Assembly (NCBI GenBank): GCA_002436085.1
Contig: DIXT01000030.1
Coordinates: forward strand, 1 to 64,000
Source: Anaerolineaceae bacterium UBA6073
Lineage (GTDB): Bacteria; Chloroflexota; Anaerolineae; Anaerolineales; Anaerolineaceae
Reading direction: 5' to 3'
DNA length: 64,000 nucleotides
Below the pieces are notes generated by a model, which was not told where the DNA came from, did not search any database, and worked only from the letters and a program-made list of their open reading frames with translations. The position numbers and the translations under genes are program-made. Every line of letters begins with the position of its first letter. Within the stretch, counting starts at the first letter, position 1. Shown piece by piece: positions 35,549-44,705 of the stretch.

Positions 35549-37240
35549 ATGACTGGGAATTCCCTCTGGTACAAGAATGACATTTTTTATGAGCTGTATG
35601 TGCGCGCCTTCCGCGACAGCAACGCCGACGGCTGGGGGGACCTGAAAGGCGTCACGGAAAAGCTGGACTACCTGAGCTACCTTGGCGTGGATACCATCTG
35701 GCTGCTGCCGATTTCCCCCTCGCCGCTGCGCGACGACGGATACGACGTCAGCGATTACTGCGGCATCCATCCTATGTACGGAAACATGCAGGATTTTCAG
35801 GAGCTGATCGCGCAGGCGCATCAGCGCGCGCTGAAAATCCTGGTCGAATTGGTACCCAATCACACCTCCGACCAGCACGCCTGGTTCCAGGCCTCACGTG
35901 ATCCCGCTCATCCGGAGCACGAAAAATACCGGGACTATTACGTCTGGAGCGATACAGACCAAAAATATCAGGACGCCCGCATCATCTTCGTGGACAGCGA
36001 AAAGTCCAATTGGACTTACGACCCTGTTCGCAAGCAGTATTTCTGGCACCGCTTCTTCCAGCACCAGCCGGACCTGAACTACGACAACCCGGCTGTGCAG
36101 GAAGCCATGCTGCAGACCGTCAAGTTCTGGATTGACCAGGGCGCGGACGGCATCCGCGTTGATGCCCCGCCCTACTTATTCGAACGCGAGGGCACCAACT
36201 GCGAAAACCTGCCTGAAACGCACCTCTTCCTTAAGCATCTGCGCGCCTTTGTGGACCAGTACAAACCGGGCGTTCTGCTTCTTTCCGAAGCCAACCAATG
36301 GCCAGAGGACGTCATCCATTACTTTGGCAGCGGCGATGAAATGCACATGAACTTCCATTTTCCGCTGATGCCGCGCCTGTATATGGCGCTGGCCCGCGGC
36401 GACCGTACGCCAATTGAGGAAATCCTGGCACGTACGCCGGAGCTGCCCGCCACCTGCCAGTGGGGAACCTTCCTGCGCTGCCACGATGAGCTGACCCTTG
36501 AGATGGTCACCCCGGAAGAGCGCCAATGGATGTGGGAATTCTACGCGCCCGAAAAGCGCATGCGACTGAACATGGGCATCCGCCGACGGCTGGCACCCTT
36601 GCTGGGCAATGACAAACGCAAAATCATGCTGATGTACTCCCTCCTGCTGACCATGGGCGGTTCGCCTTTCCTGTATTATGGCGATGAAATCGGCATGGGC
36701 GATAATATCTGGCTGGAGGACCGCAACGGCGTGCGCACCCCCATGCAGTGGGAGGACAGCCCCAGCGGCGGCTTTTCAGAGGCACCCGCGGAAAAGTTTT
36801 ACGCCCCGGTTATCTCCGACCCTGAGTACGGCTGCGCACGGGTGAATGCGGCCGCCCAGATGGCTGATCCCGCTTCTCTGCTGAACCGCATCAAGCACAT
36901 GATCGCGGTGCGCAAACAATATGCCTTGTTTGGCTGGGGCGATTTTGCCTGGCGTGATTTCTCGTACAGTCCAAAAACTGTCGCGGCGTACCAACGGAAA
37001 TATGAAGGGCAGCGCGTGGTGGTGCTAAATAATCTCACGGGCGCCGAAGTTCACGGCTGGATACCCGAGACTGCCGCGGCTTTTGAGGATCTGCTGACCG
37101 GCGAACGGATTCTCCCGGGAGATTACCTCCTGCCCCCCTACGGCTTCGTGTGGCTCAAACCTATCGGTCCGGACCTGCCGAACCAGCCTTTGGGTCCTAA
37201 CGCCCCGCGCCCACAATACCTTGGATCAGATAGAGAGTAA
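35549..37240 (+). CDS. treS: Trehalose synthase (maltose alpha-D-glucosyltransferase), GH13
   Basis: A 563-residue cytoplasmic enzyme that interconverts maltose and trehalose. The TreS hallmark N-terminus WYKNDIFYELYVRAF and PSPLRDDGYDVSDY are present. The catalytic triad is Asp205 (GIRVDAPPYL), Glu247 (LLSEANQWPED) and Asp313 (RCHDELTLEMV). FEREGTNCENLPETH and the YYGDEIGMGDNIWLEDRNG block are also specific to TreS. The start at 35549 (AAGGAAG upstream) is preferred over ATG 35528. No fused maltokinase domain is present. It follows the permeases after 349 bp and may have its own weak promoter near 35476-35502. Confidence 0.92.
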   Translation: MTGNSLWYKNDIFYELYVRAFRDSNADGWGDLKGVTEKLDYLSYLGVDTIWLLPISPSPLRDDGYDVSDYCGIHPMYGNMQDFQELIAQAHQRALKILVELVPNHTSDQHAWFQASRDPAHPEHEKYRDYYVWSDTDQKYQDARIIFVDSEKSNWTYDPVRKQYFWHRFFQHQPDLNYDNPAVQEAMLQTVKFWIDQGADGIRVDAPPYLFEREGTNCENLPETHLFLKHLRAFVDQYKPGVLLLSEANQWPEDVIHYFGSGDEMHMNFHFPLMPRLYMALARGDRTPIEEILARTPELPATCQWGTFLRCHDELTLEMVTPEERQWMWEFYAPEKRMRLNMGIRRRLAPLLGNDKRKIMLMYSLLLTMGGSPFLYYGDEIGMGDNIWLEDRNGVRTPMQWEDSPSGGFSEAPAEKFYAPVISDPEYGCARVNAAAQMADPASLLNRIKHMIAVRKQYALFGWGDFAWRDFSYSPKTVAAYQRKYEGQRVVVLNNLTGAEVHGWIPETAAAFEDLLTGERILPGDYLLPPYGFVWLKPIGPDLPNQPLGPNAPRPQYLGSDRE

Positions 37241-37378
37241 GCTGGGTTTGCTATTACTATCGGCGGTGCGGCGCCCCCAGCTATTGTTATTGCGGGTCAT
37301 CATTAATAACTGAAAGCGATTTGAGTATCGAAATAAACAACGCAGGCGCTAACCCTGCTGTTTTGCGGAGGAAATAAG

Positions 37379-38284
37379 ATGAAAACTCCCATATATGGCG
37401 GTATTGAAGGCGGAGGTACCAAGTTCGTGTGCGCAGTCGGCAGCGCGGAAGGAGAAAGCCTGGCGGAAACGCGCTTTCCAACCACCACCCCGGAGGAGAC
37501 CCTCAACCGCGCAATTGCTTTTTTCCAGGAACAAACCCGCTTGCTGGGTCCTCTTTCTGGTTTGGGGATCGCTTGTTTTGGCCCACTGGACCCTGACATC
37601 CACTCCCCCACGTACGGGCGCATCCTGGCTACCCCCAAAGCCGGCTGGGCTGGCGCGGACGTCGTCGGGGCGCTGCGCTCTGCCCTGCCAGTGCCTATAG
37701 CCTTTGATACCGACGTGAACGGCGCAGCCCTGGGTGAATGGCGTTGGGGCGCGGCGCAAGGACTATCCACCTTCCTCTACTTCACGGTCGGCACCGGCGT
37801 GGGCGGCGGCGCGATGGTGGAGGGCAAACTCCTGCACGGATTAATTCACCCTGAAATGGGTCATATCCCGCTCCCTCATGACTACGCGCACGACCCCTTC
37901 CCCGGCTCCTGCCCCTTCCACGGAGATTGTTTTGAAGGCCTGGCAAGCGGACCCGCCATGGAAAAACGCTGGGGTCAGCGCGCGGAAAGCCTGCCCGCGG
38001 ACCACCCCGCCTGGGACCTGGAAGCGCATTACATCGCGCGCGCGATGCAAGGTTTTATCTGCAGCTTTTCACCGCAGCGCATCATCCTTGGCGGCGGCGT
38101 CCCGCAGCAGCCCGCGCTCCTTCCGCTGGTGCGCGCCAAGGTTCTAAGATACCTCAACAACTATATCAATTCAGGAGCGATTCTTGAACACATTGACACC
38201 TACATCGTTCCCCCGGGTCTGGGCGCGCGCGCGGGGGTATGCGGTGCGTTCGCGCTGGCGCAGCAGGCCGAGGCAGGTATATGA
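37379..38284 (+). CDS. ROK-family fructokinase
   Basis: A 301-residue sugar kinase. ROK features are the ATP loop [15 protein letters not shown], the catalytic Asp112 in [12 protein letters not shown], and [11 protein letters not shown] zinc site typical of fructokinases of this family is visible: His162 (EMGHI), Cys178, His181 and Cys184 in GSCPFHGDC. It phosphorylates fructose with ATP. Its stop overlaps the amylosucrase start by 4 bp, so fructose released by amylosucrase is probably its substrate. GGAGG precedes the ATG. Confidence 0.9.
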   Translation: MKTPIYGGIEGGGTKFVCAVGSAEGESLAETRFPTTTPEETLNRAIAFFQEQTRLLGPLSGLGIACFGPLDPDIHSPTYGRILATPKAGWAGADVVGALRSALPVPIAFDTDVNGAALGEWRWGAAQGLSTFLYFTVGTGVGGGAMVEGKLLHGLIHPEMGHIPLPHDYAHDPFPGSCPFHGDCFEGLASGPAMEKRWGQRAESLPADHPAWDLEAHYIARAMQGFICSFSPQRIILGGGVPQQPALLPLVRAKVLRYLNNYINSGAILEHIDTYIVPPGLGARAGVCGAFALAQQAEAGI

Positions 38285-40230
38285 TCCACGGAGAGCTTAA
38301 TCTGAATACTGAAGCTGCCAACAGCCTGGAAAAGCTCTTGCCGCGCCTGCAGGATGCGTTCGCGGAACAGATCGCGGCAGACCCGCATGCCTGGCTGGCG
38401 TTCACGCAGCGCTTAAAAGTCCACTTCCCGGCGCTATTCCGGCTGTACCACCGTCTATATGCTTTACGCTATGACTTTTTCTACCACCTGGAAGCCCTGC
38501 TGACAGAACTGGCGCGCGCGGCATTTGCCCGCCCGGCGGACCTGCGCGCGCTGGATGCCGAACGCGAGGCAAACCCGCTTTGGTTCCAGTCCAACAGCAT
38601 GGTTGGCGGGGTTTGCTATGTTGACCTCTTTGCAGGAAATCTGGACGGCATCCGCGCAAAGATTCCATACTTCAAAGAACTGGGGCTCACTTATTTGCAC
38701 TTGATGCCGCTCTTCCGCATGCCGGAAGGCGAAAACGACGGCGGCTACGCCATCAGCAGCTTCCGGGAAGTGCACCCTCCCCTGGGTACGATGGAGCAGC
38801 TGGCGCAGCTCTCCCGCGCGCTGCGACAGGAAGGCATCAGCCTGGTGCTCGACCTGATTATCAACCATACAGCCGACGAGCACGAATGGGCGGAACGCGC
38901 CAAGGCGGGCGAAGCCCGCTACGAAGCGATGTACGGCATCTACCCCGACCGGACCATCCCGGATTTGTACGAGCGCAACCTGCGCGAAATTTTCCCGGAT
39001 GAACACCCCGGCGCTTTTACCTGGTTTGAGAACCTGCGTAAATGGGTCTGGACCACATTTCACTCCTACCAGTGGGATTTGGACTACGCCAACCCGGATG
39101 TCTTCAACCGCATGGCTGGCGAAATGCTCTTTCTGGCGAACCAGGGCGTGGAAATTTTCCGCTTGGACGCGGTCGCGTTCATCTGGAAGGAACTCGGGAC
39201 TGCTTGCGAAAACCTGCCCGAAGCGCACGTGATCCTGCAGGGGCTCAACGCCCTCACGCGCATCGTTGCGCCATCCATGCTGTTTAAATCCGAAGCGATT
39301 GTCCACCCCGATGAGGTTGTGCGCTACATCTCCCCCGAGGAGTGCCAGCTTTCATATAATCCGCTCGTCATGGCGCTGCTGTGGAACACAATGGCTACGC
39401 GCAATATAGATTTGCTGCAGCAGGCGCTGCGCAGCCGTTTCGCCATCCATCCCCGTACTGCCTGGGTCAATTACGTGCGCTGCCATGATGATATCGGTTG
39501 GACCTTTGATGACGCGGATGCCGCGCGGCTGGGGATTAACGGCAGCGACCACCGTCAATTCCTGAATGAGTTTTACCGGGGGCGCTTCCCCGGCAGCTTT
39601 GCCCGCGGGCTGCCTTTTCAGGAGAATCCCAAAACAGGCGACTGCCGCATTTCCGGCACATGCGCCTCGCTGGCGGGGCTGGAAAAAGCGCTGGCGGAAG
39701 AAGGCCCGGCCGAGGTGGAACTGGCTGTCCGCCGCATCGCGCTCTTGTATGACGTCGTGATGACGCTCGGAGGCATTCCATTGATTTATTTGGGGGACGA
39801 AATTGGTATGCTGAACGACTACAGTTACCTGGACAACCCGGCGCACAAAGATGACAGCCGCTGGGTGCACCGCCCTGCCGCGGACGCGCAGAATTATTCC
39901 CGCCGGCACGACCCGACGAGCCTGGAAGGGCGCGTTTACGCCAATATGCGCGCGGCGATTGCTTTCCACAAGGGGCATCCCGAACTCGCTGGCGGAGAAC
40001 TGGAAGCGCTTGAAAGCGGCAGCAGCGCCGTGCTGATGTACGCCCGCTCCAGCCAGGGCTCACGCCGGCTGGTGCTTATGGCAAATTTCAGCGAACACGA
40101 GCAGCTGGTCACCGCCTGGGCAGCGCAGCAAAACAATCTCGGCGCAAAGAAATGCCTGTTTGGCAGCGCGCAGCCGCTTAAAAACGGCGCAATCAAGCTG
40201 CCGCCTTACGACTTTTCGGTGTTTGCTTGA
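38281..40230 (+). CDS. Amylosucrase, GH13
   Basis: A 649-residue glucosyltransferase using sucrose to extend alpha-1,4-glucan and release fructose. An N-terminal helical domain (about 1-95) precedes the barrel, as in Neisseria amylosucrase. Catalytic residues are Asp296 in [16 protein letters not shown], Glu338 in FKSEAIVHP, and Asp403 in RCHDDIGW. Further family motifs are [22 protein letters not shown], and [14 protein letters not shown]. The start at 38281 overlaps the fructokinase stop by 4 bp. Sucrose hydrolase is a close relative; the motif set does not fully separate them. Confidence 0.88.
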   Translation: MIHGELNLNTEAANSLEKLLPRLQDAFAEQIAADPHAWLAFTQRLKVHFPALFRLYHRLYALRYDFFYHLEALLTELARAAFARPADLRALDAEREANPLWFQSNSMVGGVCYVDLFAGNLDGIRAKIPYFKELGLTYLHLMPLFRMPEGENDGGYAISSFREVHPPLGTMEQLAQLSRALRQEGISLVLDLIINHTADEHEWAERAKAGEARYEAMYGIYPDRTIPDLYERNLREIFPDEHPGAFTWFENLRKWVWTTFHSYQWDLDYANPDVFNRMAGEMLFLANQGVEIFRLDAVAFIWKELGTACENLPEAHVILQGLNALTRIVAPSMLFKSEAIVHPDEVVRYISPEECQLSYNPLVMALLWNTMATRNIDLLQQALRSRFAIHPRTAWVNYVRCHDDIGWTFDDADAARLGINGSDHRQFLNEFYRGRFPGSFARGLPFQENPKTGDCRISGTCASLAGLEKALAEEGPAEVELAVRRIALLYDVVMTLGGIPLIYLGDEIGMLNDYSYLDNPAHKDDSRWVHRPAADAQNYSRRHDPTSLEGRVYANMRAAIAFHKGHPELAGGELEALESGSSAVLMYARSSQGSRRLVLMANFSEHEQLVTAWAAQQNNLGAKKCLFGSAQPLKNGAIKLPPYDFSVFA

Positions 40231-40311
40231 TGGAAAGCTTGTTTGGCGCAAGACGATGCACTATTCACAGCTTGCGTTTCTCAAGCTGCCGCTTTGGATA
40301 ACCGTTCGGAT

Positions 40312-40383
40312 GTAGGGGCGAAGCATCCCAAGAAGAATGCCAACCCTTGTCTGGTGCACACAAAACGGATGCTTCGCCCCTAC
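40312..40383. repeat. MITE/REP-like inverted repeat, copy 1
   Basis: Perfect 17-bp arms (40312-40328 and 40367-40383) with core GGGGCGAAGCATCC and GGATGCTTCGCCCC, separated by 38 nt. A diverged relative lies at 48266-48339. The 252-bp gap between amylosucrase and the rhodanese gene holds only this and a terminator. Confidence 0.65.
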
Positions 40384-40431
40384 CGCTGATTATCAAAGGG
40401 CAGCGTGTATATTTGAAAAAACAGAAAGGTA

Positions 40432-40460
40432 AAAACAACGGGATACCGCCTGGTATCCCG
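40432..40460 (-). terminator. Terminator of the rhodanese gene
   Basis: CGGGATACC (40439-40447), loop GCCT, GGTATCCCG (40452-40460). Read on the minus strand it is followed by a run of T. Confidence 0.85.
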
Positions 40461-40482
40461 CTTCACTTTACTGAAAATAACT

Positions 40483-40929
40483 CTACGGACCAGTGACGAC
40501 CGGGTAACCTTGCGCCTGCCAGTCATTCATCCCGCCGCCCATGGATGTGACCGTCGTAAATCCTGCTGTTTCCAGGATGTCCCTGCCCTGCGCGCTGCGG
40601 TTCCCGGAACGGCAGACAACGACAATCGTCTGGTCGGTGGGCAGCTCTCCGGAACGCTGCAAAAGCTGACCCAGGGAAATCAAGGTTGCGCCTTCGATGT
40701 GCCCCTGCTCCCATTCGCTCGGTTCGCGCACGTCCACAATAAAAGCGCCTTCGTCCCGCAGCGCTGCTGCCTGCGCAACGCTGACTTCGCGCGGCAGTTT
40801 CGCGCTGGTGGGATTGCCCGGCTGAAACAACAGATAAACGAGCCCCACGGCAGCCGCGGCGATCAGCAGCCAACCCCAGGCAGGAAAAGATTTTTTGGTG
40901 GGTTTTTGGGTGGTTTTTTTGGCACTCAC
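40483..40929 (-). CDS. Membrane-anchored rhodanese-domain protein
   Basis: A 148-residue protein. A basic N-terminus (about 1-15) and one hydrophobic helix (about 17-35) anchor it, with the rhodanese domain (about 47-145) probably outside. Rhodanese features are FIVDVREPSEWEQGHIEGA and the active-site Cys106 in VVCRSGNRSAQ, ending in GGMNDWQAQGYPV. It would transfer sulfane sulfur to an acceptor such as cyanide or a thiol. It is monocistronic. Confidence 0.88.
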   Translation of the reverse strand: MSAKKTTQKPTKKSFPAWGWLLIAAAAVGLVYLLFQPGNPTSAKLPREVSVAQAAALRDEGAFIVDVREPSEWEQGHIEGATLISLGQLLQRSGELPTDQTIVVVCRSGNRSAQGRDILETAGFTTVTSMGGGMNDWQAQGYPVVTGP

Positions 40930-41015
40930 TATTCATCCTCTTCTTTATTTAAGCACAGCACTTTTGGTACTGCGTCGTGTCTTTAGGTTTTGTATGCCTG
41001 GACGAAATGAACGCT

Positions 41016-41035
41016 CCCCGCAGCAAGCTGCGGGG
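41016..41035. repeat. REP-like palindrome flanking transposase remnant (downstream side)
   Basis: CCCCGCAGC-AA-GCTGCGGGG, a perfect 9-bp hairpin. The core CGCAGCAAGCTGCGGGG recurs at 41221-41237, so the two copies bracket the transposase fragment. Confidence 0.65.
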
Positions 41036-41059
41036 TATCTAGTTTATCCTTGTTTCTCA

Positions 41060-41218
41060 CTAAAATAAATTAAGTTGTTCGTCATCATGTATTTGTCTGT
41101 AGTCCTCCTCTATTCCTTGTTCTTCTACATATCTCCTGATCGTCTCTTCATTCCCATGTTGACTTACCGTGCTCACATAGTACCCATCTGTCCAAAATTT
41201 ATCTATCTTACTCTGTTT
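41060..41218 (-). pseudogene. IS200/REP-associated tyrosine transposase, C-terminal remnant
   Basis: The last 52 codons of the frame match only the C-terminus of Y1 transposases of the IS200/IS605 or RAYT type: KQSKIDKFWTDGYYVSTVSQ, then HGNEETIRRYVEEQG and a tail ending QLNLF. The catalytic HUH motif and N-terminal two-thirds are absent, and the upstream frame is not homologous. Flanking REP-like hairpins support a decayed RAYT or IS200-type element. Confidence 0.75.
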
Positions 41219-41220
41219 TT

Positions 41221-41237
41221 CGCAGCAAGCTGCGGGG
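41221..41237. repeat. REP-like palindrome flanking transposase remnant (upstream side)
   Basis: CGCAGC-AA-GCTGCG followed by GGG, 17 bp identical to the core of the hairpin at 41016-41035. It is at the truncation point of the transposase fragment. Confidence 0.6.
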
Positions 41238-41324
41238 AAATGCCCTCTTTTGATTATAAAGAAAACCAGGCGGATATCAACATTCTGCCGCCTGGTAGTT
41301 TGTACAAATCCGGAGAGCCGCGCT

Positions 41325-42038
41325 TTAGGCTTCTTCCCCGCCCTCTTCTTCAGCCTCGCCAGCTTCCGGCTCTTCAGCCTCAAGCAAACCTTTGCCCTCT
41401 TCAAGCACAGCATCCCCGCTTTGGCCATCTATCACCGTGCGAGCTGTGCTGATCAAACCCTCGCCCTGTACCGCATCAAACAAGGCTTCAGTGTGTTTAA
41501 GCATGTCTACGCCTTCGCTATCCACCGCCAGGCTTTCCGCCTGGGATACAATCCCGCCGGCCAGGCTCTCCGCGCTCTGCTGCACGTGCGTTGCGTCCAG
41601 GCGCGCGGTGTTGACGTCCAGGGTTTCAACAGTCTGCTGCACAATGTCGCCGTCCAGCGCGGAGCTTATTTGCTCTACCGTGTGGACGACTGTCATGCTG
41701 TCATCTTCCACAATCCGGGTGCGGACGACCTGCAGCGTCTCCGGCCCGTCAATCCCATCCAGGTCGTGCTCGATCACGCGCACCACTTTCACGCCCTCCC
41801 CGGTCTTGAGCAGCTCCTGAGCGTCTTCCAGCAGGGCTTCCGCCTTGGCTTCTTCCGCTTCCGCGCGCAGTACCAGCTCTTCCGGCGTTTGCTTTTTTAG
41901 GGCAAGGTAAAGCGCGAAAGCAGCCAGAACGCCAATCAGCGCCCACCCATACCAGGGCAGGCTGTTCGGGTCCCCCTGCAGGGGGTTCATGCCGAACAAG
42001 CTGAGCACCAACACAGAAAACACGATAATCATACCCAT
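41325..42038 (-). CDS. Hypothetical membrane protein with acidic C-terminal tail
   Basis: A 237-residue protein, not recognised. Two N-terminal hydrophobic segments (about 2-18 and 30-46) are followed by a helical charged stretch AEAEEAKAEALLEDAQELLK and then a long cytoplasmic or external domain with a regular valine/threonine/aspartate pattern (about 75-200). The last 20 residues are almost all Glu, Ala and Gly. AGGTG precedes the ATG at 42038. It sits in a decayed region and could be lineage-specific. Confidence 0.6.
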   Translation of the reverse strand: MGMIIVFSVLVLSLFGMNPLQGDPNSLPWYGWALIGVLAAFALYLALKKQTPEELVLRAEAEEAKAEALLEDAQELLKTGEGVKVVRVIEHDLDGIDGPETLQVVRTRIVEDDSMTVVHTVEQISSALDGDIVQQTVETLDVNTARLDATHVQQSAESLAGGIVSQAESLAVDSEGVDMLKHTEALFDAVQGEGLISTARTVIDGQSGDAVLEEGKGLLEAEEPEAGEAEEEGGEEA

Positions 42039-42113
42039 ATTGCACCTCCGGTCACAAAAACATCAGTTAATCACAATTGTAACGGCATCTCCGCGCCCGA
42101 GAACACGCAGCCG

Positions 42114-42476
42114 CTACAAAACCGGCGACGGGTCGCGTGTGAGCGCCTTCAGCGCGCGCAGCGCCCGCAGGCTGACCCACTTGTTTACCTGGCCTAGCTT
42201 TCCGTAGTTTCCCCAGGTCTTTTCAGCGTAATGGTACTCCATCGCCCACTTGCCCGGCTGTACCTGTTTACTGAATATCAAGTCTACCAAACCCGCCATG
42301 CGCGGATCAGCTCCGTAACCCAACGCCACCAGCGCTTCCGCCAGCTGCAGCAGGGCGGTAATGTAAAAGACCGGGAAACCGAATTTCCACCAATTCCCGC
42401 TGACCTTGCCCTGATAAGGCCAGGCAGCCATGAGGGGATCCACTCCCAGGAGAAAGTTCGCGCCTGTCATTAAGCC
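42114..42476 (-). pseudogene. Alpha/alpha-toroid (terpene-cyclase-like) protein, C-terminal fragment
   Basis: About 119 codons show a recognisable C-terminal end of a squalene-cyclase-like toroid family: WWKFGFPVFYITALLQLAEA, LGYGADPRMAGLVDLI, then SKQVQPGKWAMEYHYAEKTW and NKWVSLRALRALKAL. Members are normally much longer. The frame continues upstream to 42650, but that sequence is low in similarity and looks non-coding, so the gene has lost its 5' part. The 42477-42715 stretch holds no recognisable gene. Confidence 0.65.
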
Positions 42477-42715
42477 GCCTTCCACTTCTTGAAGTATACA
42501 TTCAGGCGCCCCAGGAATTCCACCAGCCCCGAAGCAGCTTGCGGGCTTACCAGTGTTTAAAAGCCTGCTTGAAGGGTCTGGCGCTTTAGACGCACTGACT
42601 GCGGCCATTGAAAAAGCAGCGGTCCAGGTACGGACCGCTGCTATCAACATTATCTACCACTTGCCGCTAAAAGCCGGCAAAGTTTATCAGCCGGGTTCTT
42701 TCTTTCCGCTAAGGT

Positions 42716-43267
42716 CTACTTCCTCAGGAAGGGCAGGAAGTGATCCCAACTGGTGGCGTAGATCCCACCGCTGCCTGGATAGCGCCACTCTGTTGTGCTG
42801 GCGCGCGGCGTAAAGGTGTTGCCAGCCACATGCAGGTAGCTATACGTCCCCGATCCGGAAGGGAGGTAAGTAACGCGCATCCCCATCAAGCGCATCTTGG
42901 GGCTCATAATATCTGGGCGCCAATTGAGCACGTAGGTGTAAGCTTCATTATCCACAATGTGGTGGATTTGAGCGCTTAGTGCCTGGCCGTAGCCCGAGCT
43001 GCCATCGGAAACGACAGGCAAGAGGTCTGTAAAATTACCGCTTCCGTCATAGATCGTGATCCAGGCAATACTGTCGTAGCTTGCATCCGCGTCATAAAAG
43101 TACAGGCGCAGGTAATTAATCTCAGCACCTTCCGGCAGATGAATCTGCAGGGTGAACCAATCAGACCAAGTTGCGTACGCTTTCACAGCGCCTGTCGGAA
43201 TCGCGTTTAACATGACTGCCAACAGCGCTCCAATGATCAAAATCCTTAATCCCACTGATTGCTTCAT
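42716..43267 (-). CDS. Secreted protein, permuted or truncated relative of the neighbouring gene product
   Basis: A 183-residue exported protein. The signal peptide covers about 1-30 (KQSVGLRILIIGALLAVML). The main domain carries LPEGAEINYLRLYFYDAD, AWITIYDGSGNFTDLL, SSGYGQALSAQIHHIVDNEA and RLMGMRVTYLPSGSG. These blocks align with the product of the next gene upstream. A final segment GNTFTPRASTTEWRYPGSGG aligns with a block that lies before, not after, that domain in the neighbour. It may be a tandem repeat cut short. Start 43267 has AGAGGT upstream. Function unknown. Confidence 0.7.
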   Translation of the reverse strand: MKQSVGLRILIIGALLAVMLNAIPTGAVKAYATWSDWFTLQIHLPEGAEINYLRLYFYDADASYDSIAWITIYDGSGNFTDLLPVVSDGSSGYGQALSAQIHHIVDNEAYTYVLNWRPDIMSPKMRLMGMRVTYLPSGSGTYSYLHVAGNTFTPRASTTEWRYPGSGGIYATSWDHFLPFLRK

Positions 43268-43304
43268 AAGATACCTCTTCTCTGATGTGGGTTGGGATAT
43301 GGAA

Positions 43305-44051
43305 TCAGGGCAGCCGGTAGGCCACGCGCAGACCGCAAAGGCGGAGCGAAGAGCCGACAATTTCTGGATCATACTGAAGCACATACGCGTAGGTCTCGTT
43401 ATCAACCACGTGGTCCACAAAATTGCTCACAATCCATCCATAACCCGCGGAGCCGGTCGATGAGACAGATACCAAATCCGTTACTCCTCCAGAACCGTCA
43501 TAGATGGTGATCCAGGCATATGAATTAGCCGGCGTGGCCGCGTCATAAAAATAGAAGCGTAGATAATCTATGCGCACTCCATCAGGTAAATTCAAAGGCA
43601 GGGTAAAGAGCTCTGTGTCTTTTGATGCATAGACACACCCGCTGCCTGGGTAGGCCCAGTTTGTTGAACTGGAGCGCGGACGCATAGTCGAACCAGCCGA
43701 GAAATCGTAGTAGACCCCAGACCACTGCGGCTCGCTGTCAATGACTTCTGGGTTCATTTCATCCGGCCGGAATTCTCCTTCGCTCCCTGGTTCAGCAGGC
43801 AAAGTCTCCAGGTCGCTCGCACTTTCCGAGGGGACCTCAACGCCGGGGCTGGTTACCACTGCGCCGGTATACCCGTTCTCATCGGGATCATCGCCAATGA
43901 CGGTGTCTCTTGTTCCGATCCACTCTTCAAAATTTTCCACCCCGTCCTCGCTGGAAAGCCAGGAAAACGGATCCGCTACAACTGTTACTGTGGCAAGCGC
44001 CAGCAGAATCAGCACAGAAGCGGCTACAATCCAAACACGCTTGTGAGACAT
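43305..44051 (-). CDS. Secreted or membrane-anchored protein with repeated beta-rich domain
   Basis: A 248-residue exported protein. The N-terminal hydrophobic segment (about 5-26) is a signal peptide or anchor, followed by an acidic linker (about 30-105). The conserved domain (about 115-246) has GSTMRPRSSSTNWAYPGSGC, LPDGVRIDYLRFYFYDAA, AWITIYDGSGGVTDLVSV, GSAGYGWIVSNFVDHVVDNE and RLCGLRVAYRLP. It is a paralogue of the following gene product, 37 bp away on the same strand. The family was not recognised. A surface or adhesive role is possible but not shown. Confidence 0.7.
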   Translation of the reverse strand: MSHKRVWIVAASVLILLALATVTVVADPFSWLSSEDGVENFEEWIGTRDTVIGDDPDENGYTGAVVTSPGVEVPSESASDLETLPAEPGSEGEFRPDEMNPEVIDSEPQWSGVYYDFSAGSTMRPRSSSTNWAYPGSGCVYASKDTELFTLPLNLPDGVRIDYLRFYFYDAATPANSYAWITIYDGSGGVTDLVSVSSTGSAGYGWIVSNFVDHVVDNETYAYVLQYDPEIVGSSLRLCGLRVAYRLP

Positions 44052-44459
44052 TTTTCCTCCGTTTGTTTAGTGGATTAACCAATAGCTTTGCTTTTAGAAA
44101 ATAAGCGGTATTAGAACTTGAAAGCCAAGCACATCAATATTGTGCTTAAAATGATATTTGCGATTGTTGAGGATAAAGTCAATTAAAGGACAGAAAAAAG
44201 GGGCAAAATAGACTACTTATACAGTAGAGCAATTGATGTGCAAAGTCAATAGGTCTCTTTGGTAATTGTGTTGATTTTTACAGAATTTGCCTGTTTTTAT
44301 GGGTTTGCGGGGTCTTTTTTCGTTCTCCACGCCCACAATTGATGTCTGCGAAAATGGCAGGCTGTAAATGCGGCCGTCTGCAAGGTTTTTTCTACGTTAA
44401 TTTTGATGCCTGGGGAATGCGATACAATACCGATGTAGTGTATAGACAAAGGAGAAACT
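44052..44459. other. AT-rich intergenic region
   Basis: About 410 bp between divergent genes, visibly richer in A and T than its surroundings. No gene or RNA was recognised. A TACAAT box at 44423-44428 could be the -10 of the small gene at 44460. Confidence 0.4.
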
Positions 44460-44681
44460 ATGGCATACACATTACTTTCCAAAGTTGGTGATTTGTTGAA
44501 AGACCCCCGCGCGGTCCAGGTCATCGAGCGCTACGTCCCTGGGATTACTAAGAATCCCCTCATCATGCTGGCAAAAGGCAAAACCTTGCAGTCCCTGCTG
44601 GATATGCCGCAAGCCAAGAGCGCCGGGTTGACCAACGAGATGGTTACCAAGGTCCTGGCGGAAATTAACGAAAAGAAATAA
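44460..44681 (+). CDS. Small conserved-looking cytoplasmic protein
   Basis: A 73-residue helical protein (LLSKVGDLLKDPRAVQVIERY, VPGITKNPLIMLAKGKTLQS, then AGLTNEMVTKVLAEINEKK). The KDPRA...YVPGI...P pattern recalls short helical domains found attached to some glycosidases and as stand-alone proteins. I cannot name a family with certainty. AAAGGAG precedes the ATG at ideal spacing and a strong terminator follows, so it is a real single-gene unit. Confidence 0.7.
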   Translation: MAYTLLSKVGDLLKDPRAVQVIERYVPGITKNPLIMLAKGKTLQSLLDMPQAKSAGLTNEMVTKVLAEINEKK

Positions 44682-44705
44682 GCAGAAGCAAATTAGAACA
44701 ATCAG

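Noticed and set aside
41060..41428. A 122-codon minus-strand gene
   Set aside because: Only the last 52 codons resemble a transposase; the first part overlaps the end of another gene and is not homologous, so it is treated as a remnant.
42477..42650. N-terminal extension of the toroid fragment
   Set aside because: The peptide has no similarity to the family and shows non-coding composition.
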